Origin: Spizellomyces sp. 'palustris'
Taxonomy: Eukaryota > Chytridiomycota > Chytridiomycetes > Spizellomycetales > Spizellomycetaceae
Assembly: GCA_006535965.1 (NCBI GenBank)
Contig: QEAR01000066.1
Location: 52,244-116,243, forward strand
Reading direction: 5' to 3'
DNA: 64,000 bases
Shown here piece after piece: positions 1 to 10,517 of the stretch. A model generated the notes under the pieces. That model was not told the origin of the DNA, searched no databases, and saw nothing but the letters and a program-made list of their open reading frames with translations. Numbering within the stretch: the stretch's first letter is position 1; each line of letters opens with the position of its first letter. The position numbers and the translations under genes are program-made.

Positions 1-386
1 CAGCTGAAAGTTCTCATCCTCAAACTTGTTGCCGTAAATCGACTTGCCCCCAGTACCATCGCCGCGCGTAAAGTCGCCGCCTTGGCACATAAAGTTGGGA
101 ATCACACGGTGGAACGTCGATCCAGCGTATCCAAAGCCCTTTTCGCCAGTGCACAGAGCACGAAAGTTTTCTGCAGTCTTGGGAACGACATCGGCGCGGA
201 GCTAAAGTAACGCATTAGCCCGATTCCAATCGTACGCACGCGCGCGCGCATTACACACACCTCCATGATGATCCGCCCAAGGGGCTTGCCGTCCGCAGTC
301 ATATCAAAGAAAACCTTGGGGTTGCTCATCTGCGATCGCGCGGAACCAACAGAACGCAAAACAGACGCAAATCGAAACGCGGGCAT
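1..386 (-). CDS. cyclophilin-type peptidyl-prolyl isomerase (5' part)
   Basis: Exons 386-261 and 201-1; intron 202-260; the gene runs off the left edge. The core start is the ATG at 329 ([10 protein letters not shown]). After splicing the protein reads straight through the classic cyclophilin blocks: [14 protein letters not shown], then [36 protein letters not shown] and the [11 protein letters not shown] motif. The R and F of the [15 protein letters not shown] block are catalytic in this family. An in-frame upstream ATG at 386 adds 19 residues with four Arg and no acidic residue, which looks like a mitochondrial presequence, so cytosolic and mitochondrial forms could come from one gene. Function is certain at family level; the dual start is inference. 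Confidence 0.93.
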
Positions 387-1050
387 AATTTGCAACAAAT
401 ATGCTACGAGTTAGTCAGTGTTGGCTGTATTGTCTTTTTGGGTATTCCCCCAATATACTCGACTAATTGTAATCGCTTTTCGTTCACATACCTTGTTTTT
501 TTGCTACGGGAGATGACGATGGGAAAAGACGATGAAGAAACGACTCGAGAGAGGGGGAAAACAACTTTTTAAAGCTTGTTGCCAAGGCAGCAACAAGTGA
601 CAAACAGCGCCCTTGTTGCAATGTGACGATGGGACGCGTCCCCCCCAATCACTGTGTGTGCAGGGTTCATGCCACTCGTGTGGTTGCCTTTGGTGGCTGT
701 TGTGGCTGGTTGTGGCTGGTCGTGTCATTGTATCAGATCCATCGATAATTGTATGAAATGTCTTGTAGTCTACAGATGCATTTCTAATGACCGCAATGCC
801 ATTGCACAGATCTACAGGTGCATTATATGTTTAAATGTCACAGAGTATAATCGTTTATAACGGTTGGGATAGGCCCGCACGCCATTGCATAAATCTACAG
901 ATGCATTGTATTATATGTCACAGAGTATGGTTGTTATAATGGTTGGGATAGACCACACGCCATTGCATAAATCTTCAGATGCATTGTATGAATCTACTCA
1001 TTCTCCACGCTGGGAGACCATATTTTATCATGAGCGACCTAGTGCCGGCA
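387..1050. other. intergenic stretch with tandem repeat
   Basis: Upstream region of the cyclophilin gene and 3' flank of cyclin Q. Apart from the tandem repeat at 798-990 I see no gene; the short reading frames here show no family signature. Confidence 0.6.
798..990. repeat. tandem repeat, about 80 bp unit, about 2.4 copies
   Basis: Unit one 798-880 (83 bp), unit two 881-958 (78 bp), and a third partial copy from 959. Each unit begins GCCATTGCA, contains CAGATGCATT or CAGGTGCATT, then TCACAGAGTAT and GGTTGGGATAG. A degenerate fragment with CTACAGATGCATTT precedes it at about 769. It lies just downstream of the cyclin Q stop codon. Confidence 0.85.
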
Positions 1051-2177
1051 CTAGATCCGATCAGACGGGACCTCCACAGATTTTTCCTCCTTGGCATCCC
1101 ACCAGGAATTAAAAAACTCCACAAGAGCGTTCACGGCACCTGACAATATCATACGATTCAACTTTTACATACACACATGCAGCGTTTTAGACCCACACTC
1201 ACCACGAACATGATCCGGCGAAACATTCATATCCAGACTCTCGCACCACTATCCCAACATCACACAATGATCATCGACAATCCATTTCAAAAGAGTCACT
1301 CACACCCTTACCTCCTCAAAGGGCCTCGACAAGTCCACACCCACCGTCCTCATCGCCAAATAAACACACGAAACCGCCAACACATTCGCCGGCGTTGCAA
1401 GACACACGTCTGCACACAAATACGCATCACATGCATACGCAATCGCTGCCTCTGCAACAGCACACAACACATCCGATGCGATATACCTGTGCCGCCGAGA
1501 TCGTCGCCCTAAAAACCCATCATCAACCCTCGCTCACCCAAACACCAAGGTAAAAAAGACAAGCAACATACCCTCACCCCCCACCCGATACAAAACCTCA
1601 ATAACCCCCCCAAAAGGCAAATCCACAATCACCTCAAAATTCAATACACGCAATAAAACAAGTTCGGCCGTCATGATTGATTCCTTCAACTCCCAATATG
1701 TTTCCCCAATCGTCAGATACGGGTCCGTACCGTCTCCAGTTTTCACCAACCTAAAACACACAAACACACACACATTATTTAGAATCAGTTACCATAAAAC
1801 AATGCGTATGGTTTAAAGTGTACCAATATGCAACGTTGATCACGTCCCGCATTTTCCGTGCCTCGTCCATTTGTTTGCATGCAAGGTGCACCGCCGTCGT
1901 CGCCATAGTCTACACCACCCCTTCAGTCCACCATAATGCGCCCAATACACATAAACCCACAACATACATGGCCATCAATCCGTTCCGGATCATCTCCGCG
2001 ATCTTTATAGTACGTTTGGTATTTATGAAAATAGTATAATGATATTGAGATGGTTGGGTTGGCTCTGTTAAATTTGGTTTTTAGTTGAGTTTTGGAGCGT
2101 TTGGTTTGGAGGACTTACAGTCGGAGTAATTGTCCGCATGCTAGGATGAATTCCAGTGGGGAATGTGGATGCAGCAT
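1051..2177 (-). CDS. cyclin Q (FAM58-type cyclin, presumed CDK10 partner)
   Basis: Seven exons: 2177-2119, 2064-1968, 1909-1824, 1750-1572, 1508-1312, 1248-1203, 1139-1051; 250 residues, close to the 248 of human cyclin Q. The first cyclin box reads LEFILACGQLLRL, then YYFHKYQ, then ATTAVHLACKQMDEARKMRD, then YWELKESIMTAELVLLRVL. The second box contains AYACDAYLCADVCLAT and VLAVSCVYLAMRTVGVDL. The ExYWELKESI...ELxxLRVLxF stretch and the overall length point to the cyclin Q/FAM58 branch rather than cyclin L, K or T. In animals this cyclin activates CDK10; that partnership here is inference. The second exon's donor is a perfect GTATGT. The 5' end relies on the ATG at 2177. Confidence 0.85.
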
Positions 2178-2780
2178 GAGTAATGTTGGGTTGCTGGTGA
2201 CCCCCCCATTTTCGCGTGGTGGTGAAATGTGCCACGAGATTTCTCTCTTGCGAGAGGAGCGTTACCCGTTTTTTTCGGGACTGTTTTTTTTAAAGCTGAC
2301 TCTGTATGGTCATACAGAGACGAGATGGTATACTGCGACTTGCAAAAGATGACAAGCACACCATGGTATTCATCTCACAAACCGACATTTAGTCAACAGA
2401 CTCATGATCGATGAATAATATGTTCCCATAACGTCGTGTGCAAATCCATTCGGAGTACAATCAACAAGGACATTGCGCAATGCATATATTGCACCCTCTC
2501 ATCAGATATGCAAAACAAAAACCTCCATCAAAGCAAACTGTATTGTGGTTTCATCTCCAAGATTAAAAACTGTCATTGTCCAGACAACGCTGACCCAAAA
2601 AAACCATGCACATTCCAAAACCCCCCATACTCCATCCGCTATCCACCCACACTCATTCACCCCAACACCAACATCATGCGCAAGTAACGCTCAAAACTAT
2701 ACACACACCGCTCCCTCATCGGCCTTTCAAAAAAGACTCCACCATGAGGTCATGTCGACTCGTCACCCCACACCCGTACA
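2178..2780. other. intergenic
   Basis: Between the cyclin Q start and the RAMP4 stop. The plus-strand frames over 2473-2955 are antisense to RAMP4 exons and A/C-rich; I see no independent gene. Confidence 0.5.
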
Positions 2781-3137
2781 CTACAAAAACCGACTCAAAA
2801 CCTCAAAAATCGCTACAAACAAAATCCATCAGCAAAAAGAGCACACAAAAAGTAATGACACGACTTACAACTCCCAATCACAACAAACACAAAAAACCCC
2901 AATAGGATCGGTCCAACAGGGTACCGATTTGATTCTTTCTTTAATGTCGGTTTGACCATGCCGCGTTTATGAATGTTTCTGCCAAGAAAACGACATGTTG
3001 GATAGCACATCCCCCAATACAACTTTTTCAGGCAACTTACTGCTCATAGGCTTGGTTTCGTTGACGAATGGCAGGAAAGGTGGCCTATCATAAGCATTAG
3101 CCCTGTCGTTAACCATAAAGTACGAATAACATACCAT
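2781..3137 (-). CDS. RAMP4/SERP1-type stress-associated ER membrane protein
   Basis: Exons 3137-3135, 3084-3041, 2978-2869, 2812-2781; 62 residues, matching the 60-66 of the family (SERP1 in man, Ysy6 in yeast). The protein has the family pattern: basic N-terminus with RQRNQAYEQNIHKRGMV, then YPVGP, a single transmembrane segment (about residues 40-52, ILLGFFVFVVIG) and an SSIFEVLSRF tail matching the usual SxIFQIIQ. It is a tail-anchored protein at the Sec61 translocon that stabilises membrane proteins under stress. The first coding exon is just the ATG, followed directly by a GTATGT donor; this was the only way to restore both the N-terminus and frame. Confidence 0.9.
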
Positions 3138-3387
3138 ATTGGTTTGTTGTGTGCGTGTGTATGTTGTTTTTGGGAAGAGATGAAAAAGTGGGGACACTGC
3201 GCAAGAATGCGTTCCCAAATGCTCGAGGTGCGGGCGCCTGGTGGTTGTGCGTTGGCGGATGGTGGGGTTGGTCCCTGCGGCACAGTCACGTTTATATTGG
3301 ATCGAGTGTGAGTTGAACACGACGTATTAGTACCAGATACTTGTTATTATTTATAAAGTTAAATAAAAATGCAATGTTGTTTTATCA

Positions 3388-4137
3388 TCAAGAACTCGTC
3401 CGCGGCCCCTTTCCAAAATGTTGTCGCAACATGCCTAATCTCTCCACAGCCGCCTTGACTCTCTTTTCCGTCTCACTCTGTTGCGTCCCTCCCATTTCAA
3501 CCGCTTCTTGATGTGCCTGCACAGCCAAGTGGAACTCCTCTACCGCATCCTCTAACCCATACACATCTCTTGCATACCGGATATCACGGAGGTACGCAAT
3601 GGCTTCCTCCCCATCTTGGAGTGTCGCTCGAAGAAATGTTGATTCCAAGGTGGTAGGTCCCATCACGGGACGAACCTCGGGGGGCGAACCGTAAATAGTC
3701 GTAGTGTACTCTGATGACCGCAGAAAATCTAGTACGTCTGCCCCATCTGTCGCATCCACCCTGTACTCTGCTCCCCGACCCGTGATTTGGGAAAAGGTTG
3801 GCAAATCAGGTAACAATGACCCAGTATCTTCCGTCTTAAATGTCCCAATCCCAGACGCAAACAAATCCTCCTCGGTTAGAACCTCTCCGGTTGGGACATG
3901 ATACGCACGTCTCCCTCCCAAATAGTCTTCGTGAATGGGTGTCGAGAAGACGGCCGTGTCGCCATGTACGGATCCGCCGGGTGTTGTTGATGGGCCTTGT
4001 GTTTTGGAGGGGAGGAGGGAGGAGAGGTCTGTGGGTGTTATGGCGGGGATATGGGGTACAGGTTGCGATGACGTTGAGGAGGGTGCTGCTTTGGCTTTTC
4101 CTTTGCTTGTGTTGGGCGGCGGATCTGGGGTTGGCAT
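3388..4137 (-). CDS. uncharacterised protein, 249 residues
   Basis: A single open exon. I chose the ATG at 4137 rather than the more upstream in-frame ATG at 4203, because the region between them looks like promoter and holds a CACGTG box. The N-terminal 60 residues are Pro/Ser/Thr-rich and probably disordered; the rest is acidic and predicted mostly helical towards the end (AVEEFHLAVQAHQEAVEMGG, AAVERLGMLRQHF). No signal peptide, transmembrane segment or catalytic motif is visible and I do not recognise the family. It is divergent from MRI1, sharing about 135 bp of promoter. Confidence 0.65.
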   Translation of the reverse strand: MPTPDPPPNTSKGKAKAAPSSTSSQPVPHIPAITPTDLSSLLPSKTQGPSTTPGGSVHGDTAVFSTPIHEDYLGGRRAYHVPTGEVLTEEDLFASGIGTFKTEDTGSLLPDLPTFSQITGRGAEYRVDATDGADVLDFLRSSEYTTTIYGSPPEVRPVMGPTTLESTFLRATLQDGEEAIAYLRDIRYARDVYGLEDAVEEFHLAVQAHQEAVEMGGTQQSETEKRVKAAVERLGMLRQHFGKGPRTSS

Positions 4138-4191
4138 TTTGTTGAACTCTTTAGTATGCCAAATGGCGATGGCACATGTTTGTTGAGGAGT

Positions 4192-4197
4192 CACGTG
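4192..4197. promoter_or_regulatory. CACGTG box, divergent promoter of MRI1 and the 249-residue gene
   Basis: CACGTG in context GTCACGTGTG, 76 bp upstream of the MRI1 ATG and 55 bp upstream of the ATG at 4137. bHLH factors of the Cbf1/MITF type bind such sites; use here is inference. Confidence 0.4.
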
Positions 4198-4272
4198 TGG
4201 CAAGGATTGGGCAATCCCCAGTACTCTTGGGGCATCTCACATTCTGCTTTCCTTTGTCCCTTTATCCCCATC

Positions 4273-5754
4273 ATGGTCATGCAAACGGCCCCCACGCTAG
4301 AAGCTATTCGATACAAAAAGGGTATGCTTCAAAGGACAATGGACTTTTCATGTTGCTTACCCCCACTGTTTCAATAGGCTCCCTAGAGATCTTGGACCAA
4401 TTGCTCCTTCCTTTTGCTACAGTGTTTGAGCAGGTCAAAGGAGTAGAGGATGGGCATAGAGTGATCAAGACCATGAAAGTCCGTGGAGGTACAACTCTGT
4501 GCATTCCGAGTTTTCCCAAAAATTTCCATTGTTGACAATGGTGGGAATGGCCCAGCACCTGCCATTGCCATTGTGGCTGCACTCTCACTTGCAGTGGAAC
4601 TCGACAGCACGGCACTTGTAGGCAAACTATCCACAGCACCCTCCATCCAAGAATTCGTCCATTCCAAACTAGAGTATCTCAAGACCTCTCGACCGACTGC
4701 CGTAAACCTCTTTGAAGCCGCTGGACGACTCGATGGCTTGGTCGCCCGCGCTGCTACTGCATCCAATGCCACCGCTCAGAGTGTCGCGAGCGCATACGTT
4801 GATGCCGCGGAAGCCATGTTGCAAAAAGATATTGAAGATAATCATAATATTGGGCGATTTGGGACTGAGTACGTGTTGAAACATAAACCGGAGACGCAAG
4901 CTGAGGTCCAAGTCTTGACGCACTGCAATACAGGGAGTCTGGCGACAGCAGGATGGGTGCGTATTTTTAAAGTATCCCCATTTTTCTGTTTAACCATACT
5001 GACCATTTTGGACTTGTCACTTTGTGATTGTATAATAGGGCACAGCACTCGGCATCATCCGCGACTTGCACGCCAGCGGAAATCTTGCCCATGCCTATTG
5101 CACCGAAACCAGACCCTACAACCAAGGTTCTCGTCTCACGGCGTACGAACTCGTCTACGAAAACATACCATCGACCCTCATCTGCGATGACATGGCATCA
5201 GCACTCTTGGCCCGAAAACCCATCACAGCCATCATTGTCGGTGCAGATCGGTACAGTTTCTCCTCCTCTTGCAAAAACTCTACAACACAACCCCTCTCAT
5301 ATTTGGTTTTTTGTGTAGTGTCGCAGCAAACGGTGACACGGCCAACAAAATCGGGACGTACCAACTCGCCATTACTGCCCAATACCATAATGTTCTCTTC
5401 ATTGTCGCCGCTCCTTCCACATCCATTGATCTTTTGACTGCATCTGGCAAGGAGATCCCCATTGAGGAACGCGCTGCTGTTGAAGTGGTCCAAATGCGTG
5501 GTCCGTCTGTTCAAGAGAATGCGTCTACCACTGTCCAGATTGCTGCACCGGGTATTGGGGTGTGGAATCCGGCGTTTGATGTAAGCTTTTTATATGCGTT
5601 GCTTTTATTTGTTTTTTTTGTATCGTGTGATTATTGATATTGTTCTTTATAGGTTACACCTGCCAGCTTGATATCGGCGATTGTTACGGAAAAGGGTGTA
5701 TGTGTCAAGAAACCCGGGAGTGATGTTTTTGATTTGAAAGAGTTTTTGTCATAG
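4273..5754 (+). CDS. MRI1: methylthioribose-1-phosphate isomerase
   Basis: Exons 4273-4321, 4378-4488, 4556-4956, 5039-5250, 5319-5580, 5653-5754; 378 residues, within the family range. Converts 5-methylthioribose-1-phosphate to methylthioribulose-1-phosphate in the methionine salvage pathway. It opens with [20 protein letters not shown], followed by [17 protein letters not shown]. The catalytic cysteine is C177 in [11 protein letters not shown] and the catalytic aspartate D257 in [20 protein letters not shown]; both distinguish the isomerase from eIF2B alpha/beta/delta relatives. C-terminus WNPAFDVTP...ITEKG-type block is intact. A second ATG at 4279 could also serve as start. Confidence 0.95.
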
Positions 5755-5951
5755 ATATTGGGTAAGATTTTTATATTACGTAGATGGACCCTCGTCGTTT
5801 GCAGTAGCAGTAGCTTCCATTATGTATTTCCTTCCCGAGATGCGCATATATGTACAAGTAGAAACTACATGCTCCTTCTAGCGTATTTTATATCTACAAA
5901 TTACGAGTATCATTTCCCCCAAATTATGTACAGAACCCCTCCTCAAAACCT

Positions 5952-6734
5952 TTATCGGAAAAGTCGCGTTTTGGATCCAGCTGGCGTAATGGATGCAGGG
6001 TCGTGCTTGTACCGTCGATAAGCTTCGCGCAAGTGTTCAGGTTGAATTCCACCGGTATCCCCCCATTCCTCCATGATTTCACGCGCTACAATGTACATAT
6101 TAGCCATTTTTTTAAAAAAAACGGATTCGATGACTTTGACGATTTACCTTTTTCTGTCATTTCCCCTACAAAGAGTTTTGCGGCACCCGCCACGACAATC
6201 GCAGAGCTTTCAGCTACATTCTGTCCCAAAAGTCCTTGCAGAAACTACAAAAAAAACAAAACTGCATAAAAATACTGTCCAACATATCAGATCCACACAA
6301 AAATCCAAACCCCACATTACCTTCTTCATACCCCCTTTCTGGAAATGGGCTCGTCGAAAGACTTCATATCGCTGTACTTGTTCCTGTGTAAATGTCGCCA
6401 ATAGAGCTCTTTTTCCCCGTCAGCTAAATACAACAAAAAACCACACAAAACCCATATTTTCATTAACAAAAAATCCTCACCGTTCTGCCTCCTTATCTAC
6501 CCCTTTCCGTGGATGCAGTAACTCATCCTCAATATCATCATCTAATTCCACGTCATCGTCCTTGTGCTCTTCGGCCATATCGCCATCCGCATCTTCTGGT
6601 TTTGTGACGGGATTGGCATCTATGGGCACTGCGGCCTGGAGATTGGGACTACTGGGAGATTCGTTCCCGGGAGTGCTGGCGCGTTTCGGGATCTTGACAG
6701 TGCTCTTGCGTTTCTTGGAGGGTCGGTCATCCAT
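5952..6734 (-). CDS. TAF11: TFIID subunit TAF11
   Basis: Exons 6734-6481, 6408-6321, 6244-6148, 6085-5952; 190 residues. TAF11 pairs with TAF13 by histone fold inside TFIID. The N-terminal half is disordered with a basic SKKRKSTVKIPKR patch and an acidic run of Asp/Glu. The histone-fold half reads FTQEQVQRYEVFRRAHFQKG, then VVAGAAKLFVGEMTEKAREI, then LQP-like IQPEHLREAYRRYKHD, the signature end of TAF11. The acceptor of the first intron is an AG only about 12 nt after a CTGAC branch-like site; it restores frame and the ER-ALLATFTQEQ junction seen in the family. Divergent from DENR. Confidence 0.93.
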
Positions 6735-6807
6735 CTTTGCTATAAGCAAAAAATATTGGGTTGGTAAAATGCAACATTGCACGATGTCCGCGACATTGGA
6801 CGATGAT

Positions 6808-6813
6808 CACGTG
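6808..6813. promoter_or_regulatory. CACGTG box in 12-bp palindrome, TAF11/DENR divergent promoter
   Basis: GATCACGTGATC (6805-6816) is a perfect 12-bp palindrome, 74 bp upstream of the TAF11 ATG and about 141 bp upstream of the DENR ATG. Confidence 0.45.
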
Positions 6814-6953
6814 ATCTTCATTTGAGTGAAATTCCAGTTTGCCCAAATGTAAAACCAGAATGTAAACCGACTTTTATACGCCAGACTTGAGAATTGAGTG
6901 TCATCCCTAGTTTTTTGATAGAACGGTTTTTGTTTGTTTAGTTCTTTTTTGAC

Positions 6954-7960
6954 ATGTCGGATACGGAAGACGTAGCTGTACCTGTAGAGGACTGGCCCAA
7001 GACAAGGGTCAGGACGGATATCGTTTATTGCGGAGGTACGTTGAAAGTTTTGAATATTGCAATGAAGAGTGTCGCTCACTTTTGTTCAATCATAGTGTGT
7101 TCCATGCCAGTTGAGGTGTGACATGACCTTTCTATTTAGCTTGCAAAGACAAATTGCTTATACAATGTCAGTACTGTGAGTTTAGCGGGACGACAGCAAC
7201 ATGTAAGAAATGGTTGCGGAAAGCGAATCCAACCGAGTTTGCTCGGATATGGCCAGAGGCAGGTGAGTTTGTTGGATATTTTTTGTCATGCGTTTAGCGG
7301 GATGGGGGTGCATCGGAGCATGGACGACGCATGGATCATGGCGGGAATAAAGAGCTGGGTGCATAGTTATTCAAACTACATGACATAGATCTCGAAAAGA
7401 AGATGGACGCCGTAACGCTACAAGATGATGAAACACCCGACAAGGGACTCACAAAAGAACAAAAGAAAGGTTAGAACCCCATGTCCATAAATAATACTAC
7501 CTGATCCTTGAACCCCTTTTTTTCATCTTAGCCGAAGCAAAAGCCGAGAGGGAACGAAAGAAAAAGGCAGCACAAAAAGTCATTATCCGACGGGTGGAAC
7601 GTACAAAGCGAAAATGCGTTATAGAAGTATCAGGCCTGGATGATTTCGGTACGCATGCACCGCCTTTTCTTTCTTTCCGTGAACAACTACTCACACCCCG
7701 CAATCAGGCGTGGATCTAAAGAAAGCCGCTAAACTCTTTGCAACGAAATTCGCCTGCGGATCCTCTGTCACCAAAAACCCGCAAGGTCTAGACGAGATTG
7801 TTGTTCAGGGAGATATGCAAGACGCCATATACGAAATGATTCTCAAAACCTGGAAAGAGGTACACATCCCTTGTCAATCGCTAGTCGTTCCATGATGACT
7901 GATTTTGGTACATAGGTCCCTGAAGATCAAATGGAGCTGACAGAAGCGAAAAAGAAATGA
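6954..7960 (+). CDS. DENR: density-regulated protein, translation reinitiation factor (DENR/Tma22)
   Basis: Exons 6954-7035, 7096-7115, 7172-7262, 7389-7469, 7532-7648, 7708-7859, 7916-7960; 195 residues. DENR with MCT-1 recycles 40S subunits and allows reinitiation. The N-terminal zinc-binding part gives VYCGVCSMPVEYCEF, with the Cys residues brought together by a 20-nt exon. The linker is Lys/Glu-rich. The SUI1-like C-terminal domain reads RRVERTKRKCVIEVSGLDDF, VDLKKAAKLFATKFACGSSV and EIVVQGDMQDAIYEMILKTW. The fourth intron uses a GTTAGA donor. Confidence 0.95.
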
Positions 7961-8684
7961 AAAAGTGCATTTTACATTGATTGCTCCTTTCTGCGATCTA
8001 TTTGTTTTTTTCACATGCGTGCATTACTGCGATGTATATAGAGCACCCAATACCTACTGCTTCGTACTCTTGAGTTTTTTCATGAGGAGAGGTTTTTTGC
8101 CACTGTTGTTTTCTATGGATGCGCTTGATGTTTCCTGAAATGGGATTTCCGTGTCGAGTTATTTTCTTGTCTTTTACGCTGTCCTACTTTGTCTGGGTAA
8201 TGACCGTCTTGGAGATATATCATCTTCAATGCGACGAACATGATGTCGAATACGAATGTGTGCATGCTCAATGCCGCAAGCAAGGATTCCCCAACTTTTG
8301 CGTACAGCGTTGAGACTGTTCTAGGATGTTTTGTGGGAAGATGGGATGGAACGCAACTGTAGGCCATAAAATATATATACTTTATTGGGACAGACACACA
8401 TGCAAGTTTTTTGGTATGTATCGACAGTCGTGGTTCCTAAATTCCTCCTTATAGGTGATGCTATCACAGAGTGTTTTGGTAAGATGTATACAATGTCCGT
8501 GGGTATTGTATTGTTAATACGTAATATTATTTTTGAAGCATGTTGCGGCGTATACTGTTTCCCCATGTGCAGAGATATAAGGTATGCACAGCTGGCCTTG
8601 TTTCCGGCATCAGACAAAATGGGTTCAATGGTCTGCAAGGGGACTGCAGATAAACGCGTAGATCACTCTTTTTAACACGAAACC
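7961..8684. other. intergenic, possible small minus-strand frame
   Basis: 3' flank of DENR and promoter of MAM33. A minus-strand frame (8397-8113, 94 codons) sits just downstream of a TATATATA-like run, but it matches no family I know and I do not call it a gene. Otherwise nothing seen. Confidence 0.4.
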
Positions 8685-9585
8685 ATGTCCATGCGTGTAT
8701 CCACCTCCCGCGTCGTCGTCCTTGCCACCAAAATCCTCCAAACCCGCCCCTTCTCGTCACAACCCCGTTCACACAACGTTGGCCCACTCCTTGCACGGAG
8801 TCTCCTGGAAAGTGCTCGGGAACACGCATATCATCTCCCAACAGAGTTCAAAACAAGCAAAGGAGTGCTATGGAAGCTCAACGAAACATTGGGTGACGCC
8901 GAAATGGTCCTATCACGGACATTTGGGAATGAACAGTGCGTTACTTTTCCGTTTTGAGTATCTTGTGCATTATTTTTTTATCGATTGTCGTGTGTTTTCT
9001 GTTTAGCATATCGGCTCTATTTAACGTTGATGCCATGAGCGAATTCCAGGATTTTGCGGATATGGAACACGAGGTACGGGTATAGGGCATGTTGAACATA
9101 TCGTATTCACCGCGTGCTGAGACCAACCCCGTTTTGTAGCCTGCATATGGGGAGCGGCCCCCTGTCGGTTTATCCATTGTCATTCAAAAAAAGGCAAGTG
9201 ACAAACCCTTTGACAGAGTTGTATAACGCAATCGATTTTTCAATTGATCAGGCAGCTGTAGACGGACAGTATAGATTATGGTGCACTTGAAATTGAGGCG
9301 TCGGCTCGATACCCCCACATCTTTATCAATCACATTACCATCTTCCCTTCCGTGGACCTTTGCCTGGATTCGTCTGCTCAAGGCGATTGGCAGCGACGGG
9401 GCCTATATAGTGGTCCATCCTTTGAGCAATTACCAGAAACGCTCCAAGATTTGTTTCAAAAGTATATAAAAGAACGAGGGTTTGATGAGGAATTGGCATT
9501 AAAGATCCATGATATTGTGGATGCCAAAGATCAGAAAGAGTGGGATGCTTGGGTCAAAAATATTGGGAACTTTATCGATATTTGA
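8685..9585 (+). CDS. mitochondrial matrix acidic protein, MAM33/p32 family
   Basis: Exons 8685-8935, 9007-9073, 9140-9197, 9275-9585; 228 residues. The N-terminus (MSMRVSTSRVVVLATKILQT) is Arg-rich, without acids, and looks like a matrix presequence. The mature part has the family's ends: LPTEFKTSKGVLWKLNETLG at the beginning and GLYSGPSFEQLPETLQDLFQ, YIKERGFDEELALKI, KEWDAWVKNIGNFI at the end. MAM33/p32 proteins form acidic doughnut trimers and assist mitochondrial ribosome and respiratory-chain biogenesis. A GC-AG splice at 9195 was considered; a GTGACA donor three bases later gives the right frame (KKANYGALEIEASA). Confidence 0.9.
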
Positions 9586-9774
9586 ATGATTATTGACCGT
9601 AGTAAACCAGAATATTCATATTGTTTATGAGCATACTGTTCCGAAAATTGCTACTTCGTATAACCCTACTGCTACTACTATATAACCCATGTGTGCATGA
9701 TAAGTAGCCCACGGGACTACGGGGTCCATTTATCAGAGTACGCCCGGCACTACCAAATTGACATACTTTGGCTG

Positions 9775-10517
9775 TTACGAGAAAAGTTGAAGCTGCAAGT
9801 AGACAACGTCCAAATCCCGTCCAAACTTGTACCCCAGAGCAGGAAAATACCCAGACTGTTGAAACCACAACTTTTTAAACAGGACGACACTTGATTCATT
9901 CTCCTGGGCAACAAGGGCTGAGAAAGAACATTAACAATGTGTTGTGCGACAAAGAAGCATCACAATCGCAAGCTACCAATGATATTTTTGTAGCCCAGTG
10001 CCTTTGCTCGTGCGATAATGATCTTTGCTAGCCGCTTTCCAAGACCTTTGCGAAGATGCTCGTGGTGCACGTAGAGTGTTATTTCTACGGTCCTAATAAT
10101 GAACACACAAATCCGCGTTAAAATGTCCCCCAAGTCAACACCCATTCAAGGCATGGTATGCATACTTGTCGTAACCCTTCTTGGGGTTGAACTGCGTCAA
10201 TCCGCAGTATCCGACCTAACGCGTTTACACAAAATAGGGTGGTTAACCTACTGCCGTGCCGCTCTAATGCACCCAAGCGCGGATCATTTGATGCTACTTA
10301 CCACAGTACCCGACGCATCCACAGCTACAATTAGCGGCCGCTGCTCATTGAACTGACGAAACCATCCCAACCGGTCCTCCAGCGTCCATGGATCGTAGTC
10401 AAATGTTGCGACGCTATTGAGGACGCACCAGTTATAAATTTCGAGCATACCCGGCACATCTGCCTCTGTAGCATCTCTTATTGGGTAGGCAGGGTCCGCT
10501 ACCTGAGGAGGTGTCAT
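9775..10517 (-). CDS. GNAT-family N-acetyltransferase (phosphinothricin-acetyltransferase-like)
   Basis: Exons 10517-10302, 10215-10142, 10092-9977, 9917-9775; 182 residues. It opens with YPIRDATEADVPGMLEIYNW, carries NSVATFDYDPWTLEDRLGWF, then the acetyl-CoA loop HHEHLRKGLGKRL (R/Q-x-x-G-x-G/K form), and ends with SSVVLFKKLWFQQSGY and ALGYKFGRDLDVVYLQ. This order is that of the PAT/YncA subgroup, which acetylates small amino compounds such as methionine derivatives or phosphinothricin; the true substrate cannot be told. The more upstream in-frame ATG at 10685 was not used because the extra 56 residues lack any match and overlap the divergent metaxin promoter. Confidence 0.85.

Noticed and set aside
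2473-2955. Plus-strand 160-codon frame
   Set aside because: Antisense of the RAMP4 gene and A/C-rich intergenic sequence; no family features.
8113-8397. 94-codon minus-strand frame between DENR and MAM33
   Set aside because: No family match and no supporting splice structure.
9191-9274. GC-AG intron in MAM33
   Set aside because: A GTGACA donor two bases downstream of the GC site gives a canonical GT-AG intron with the correct frame.
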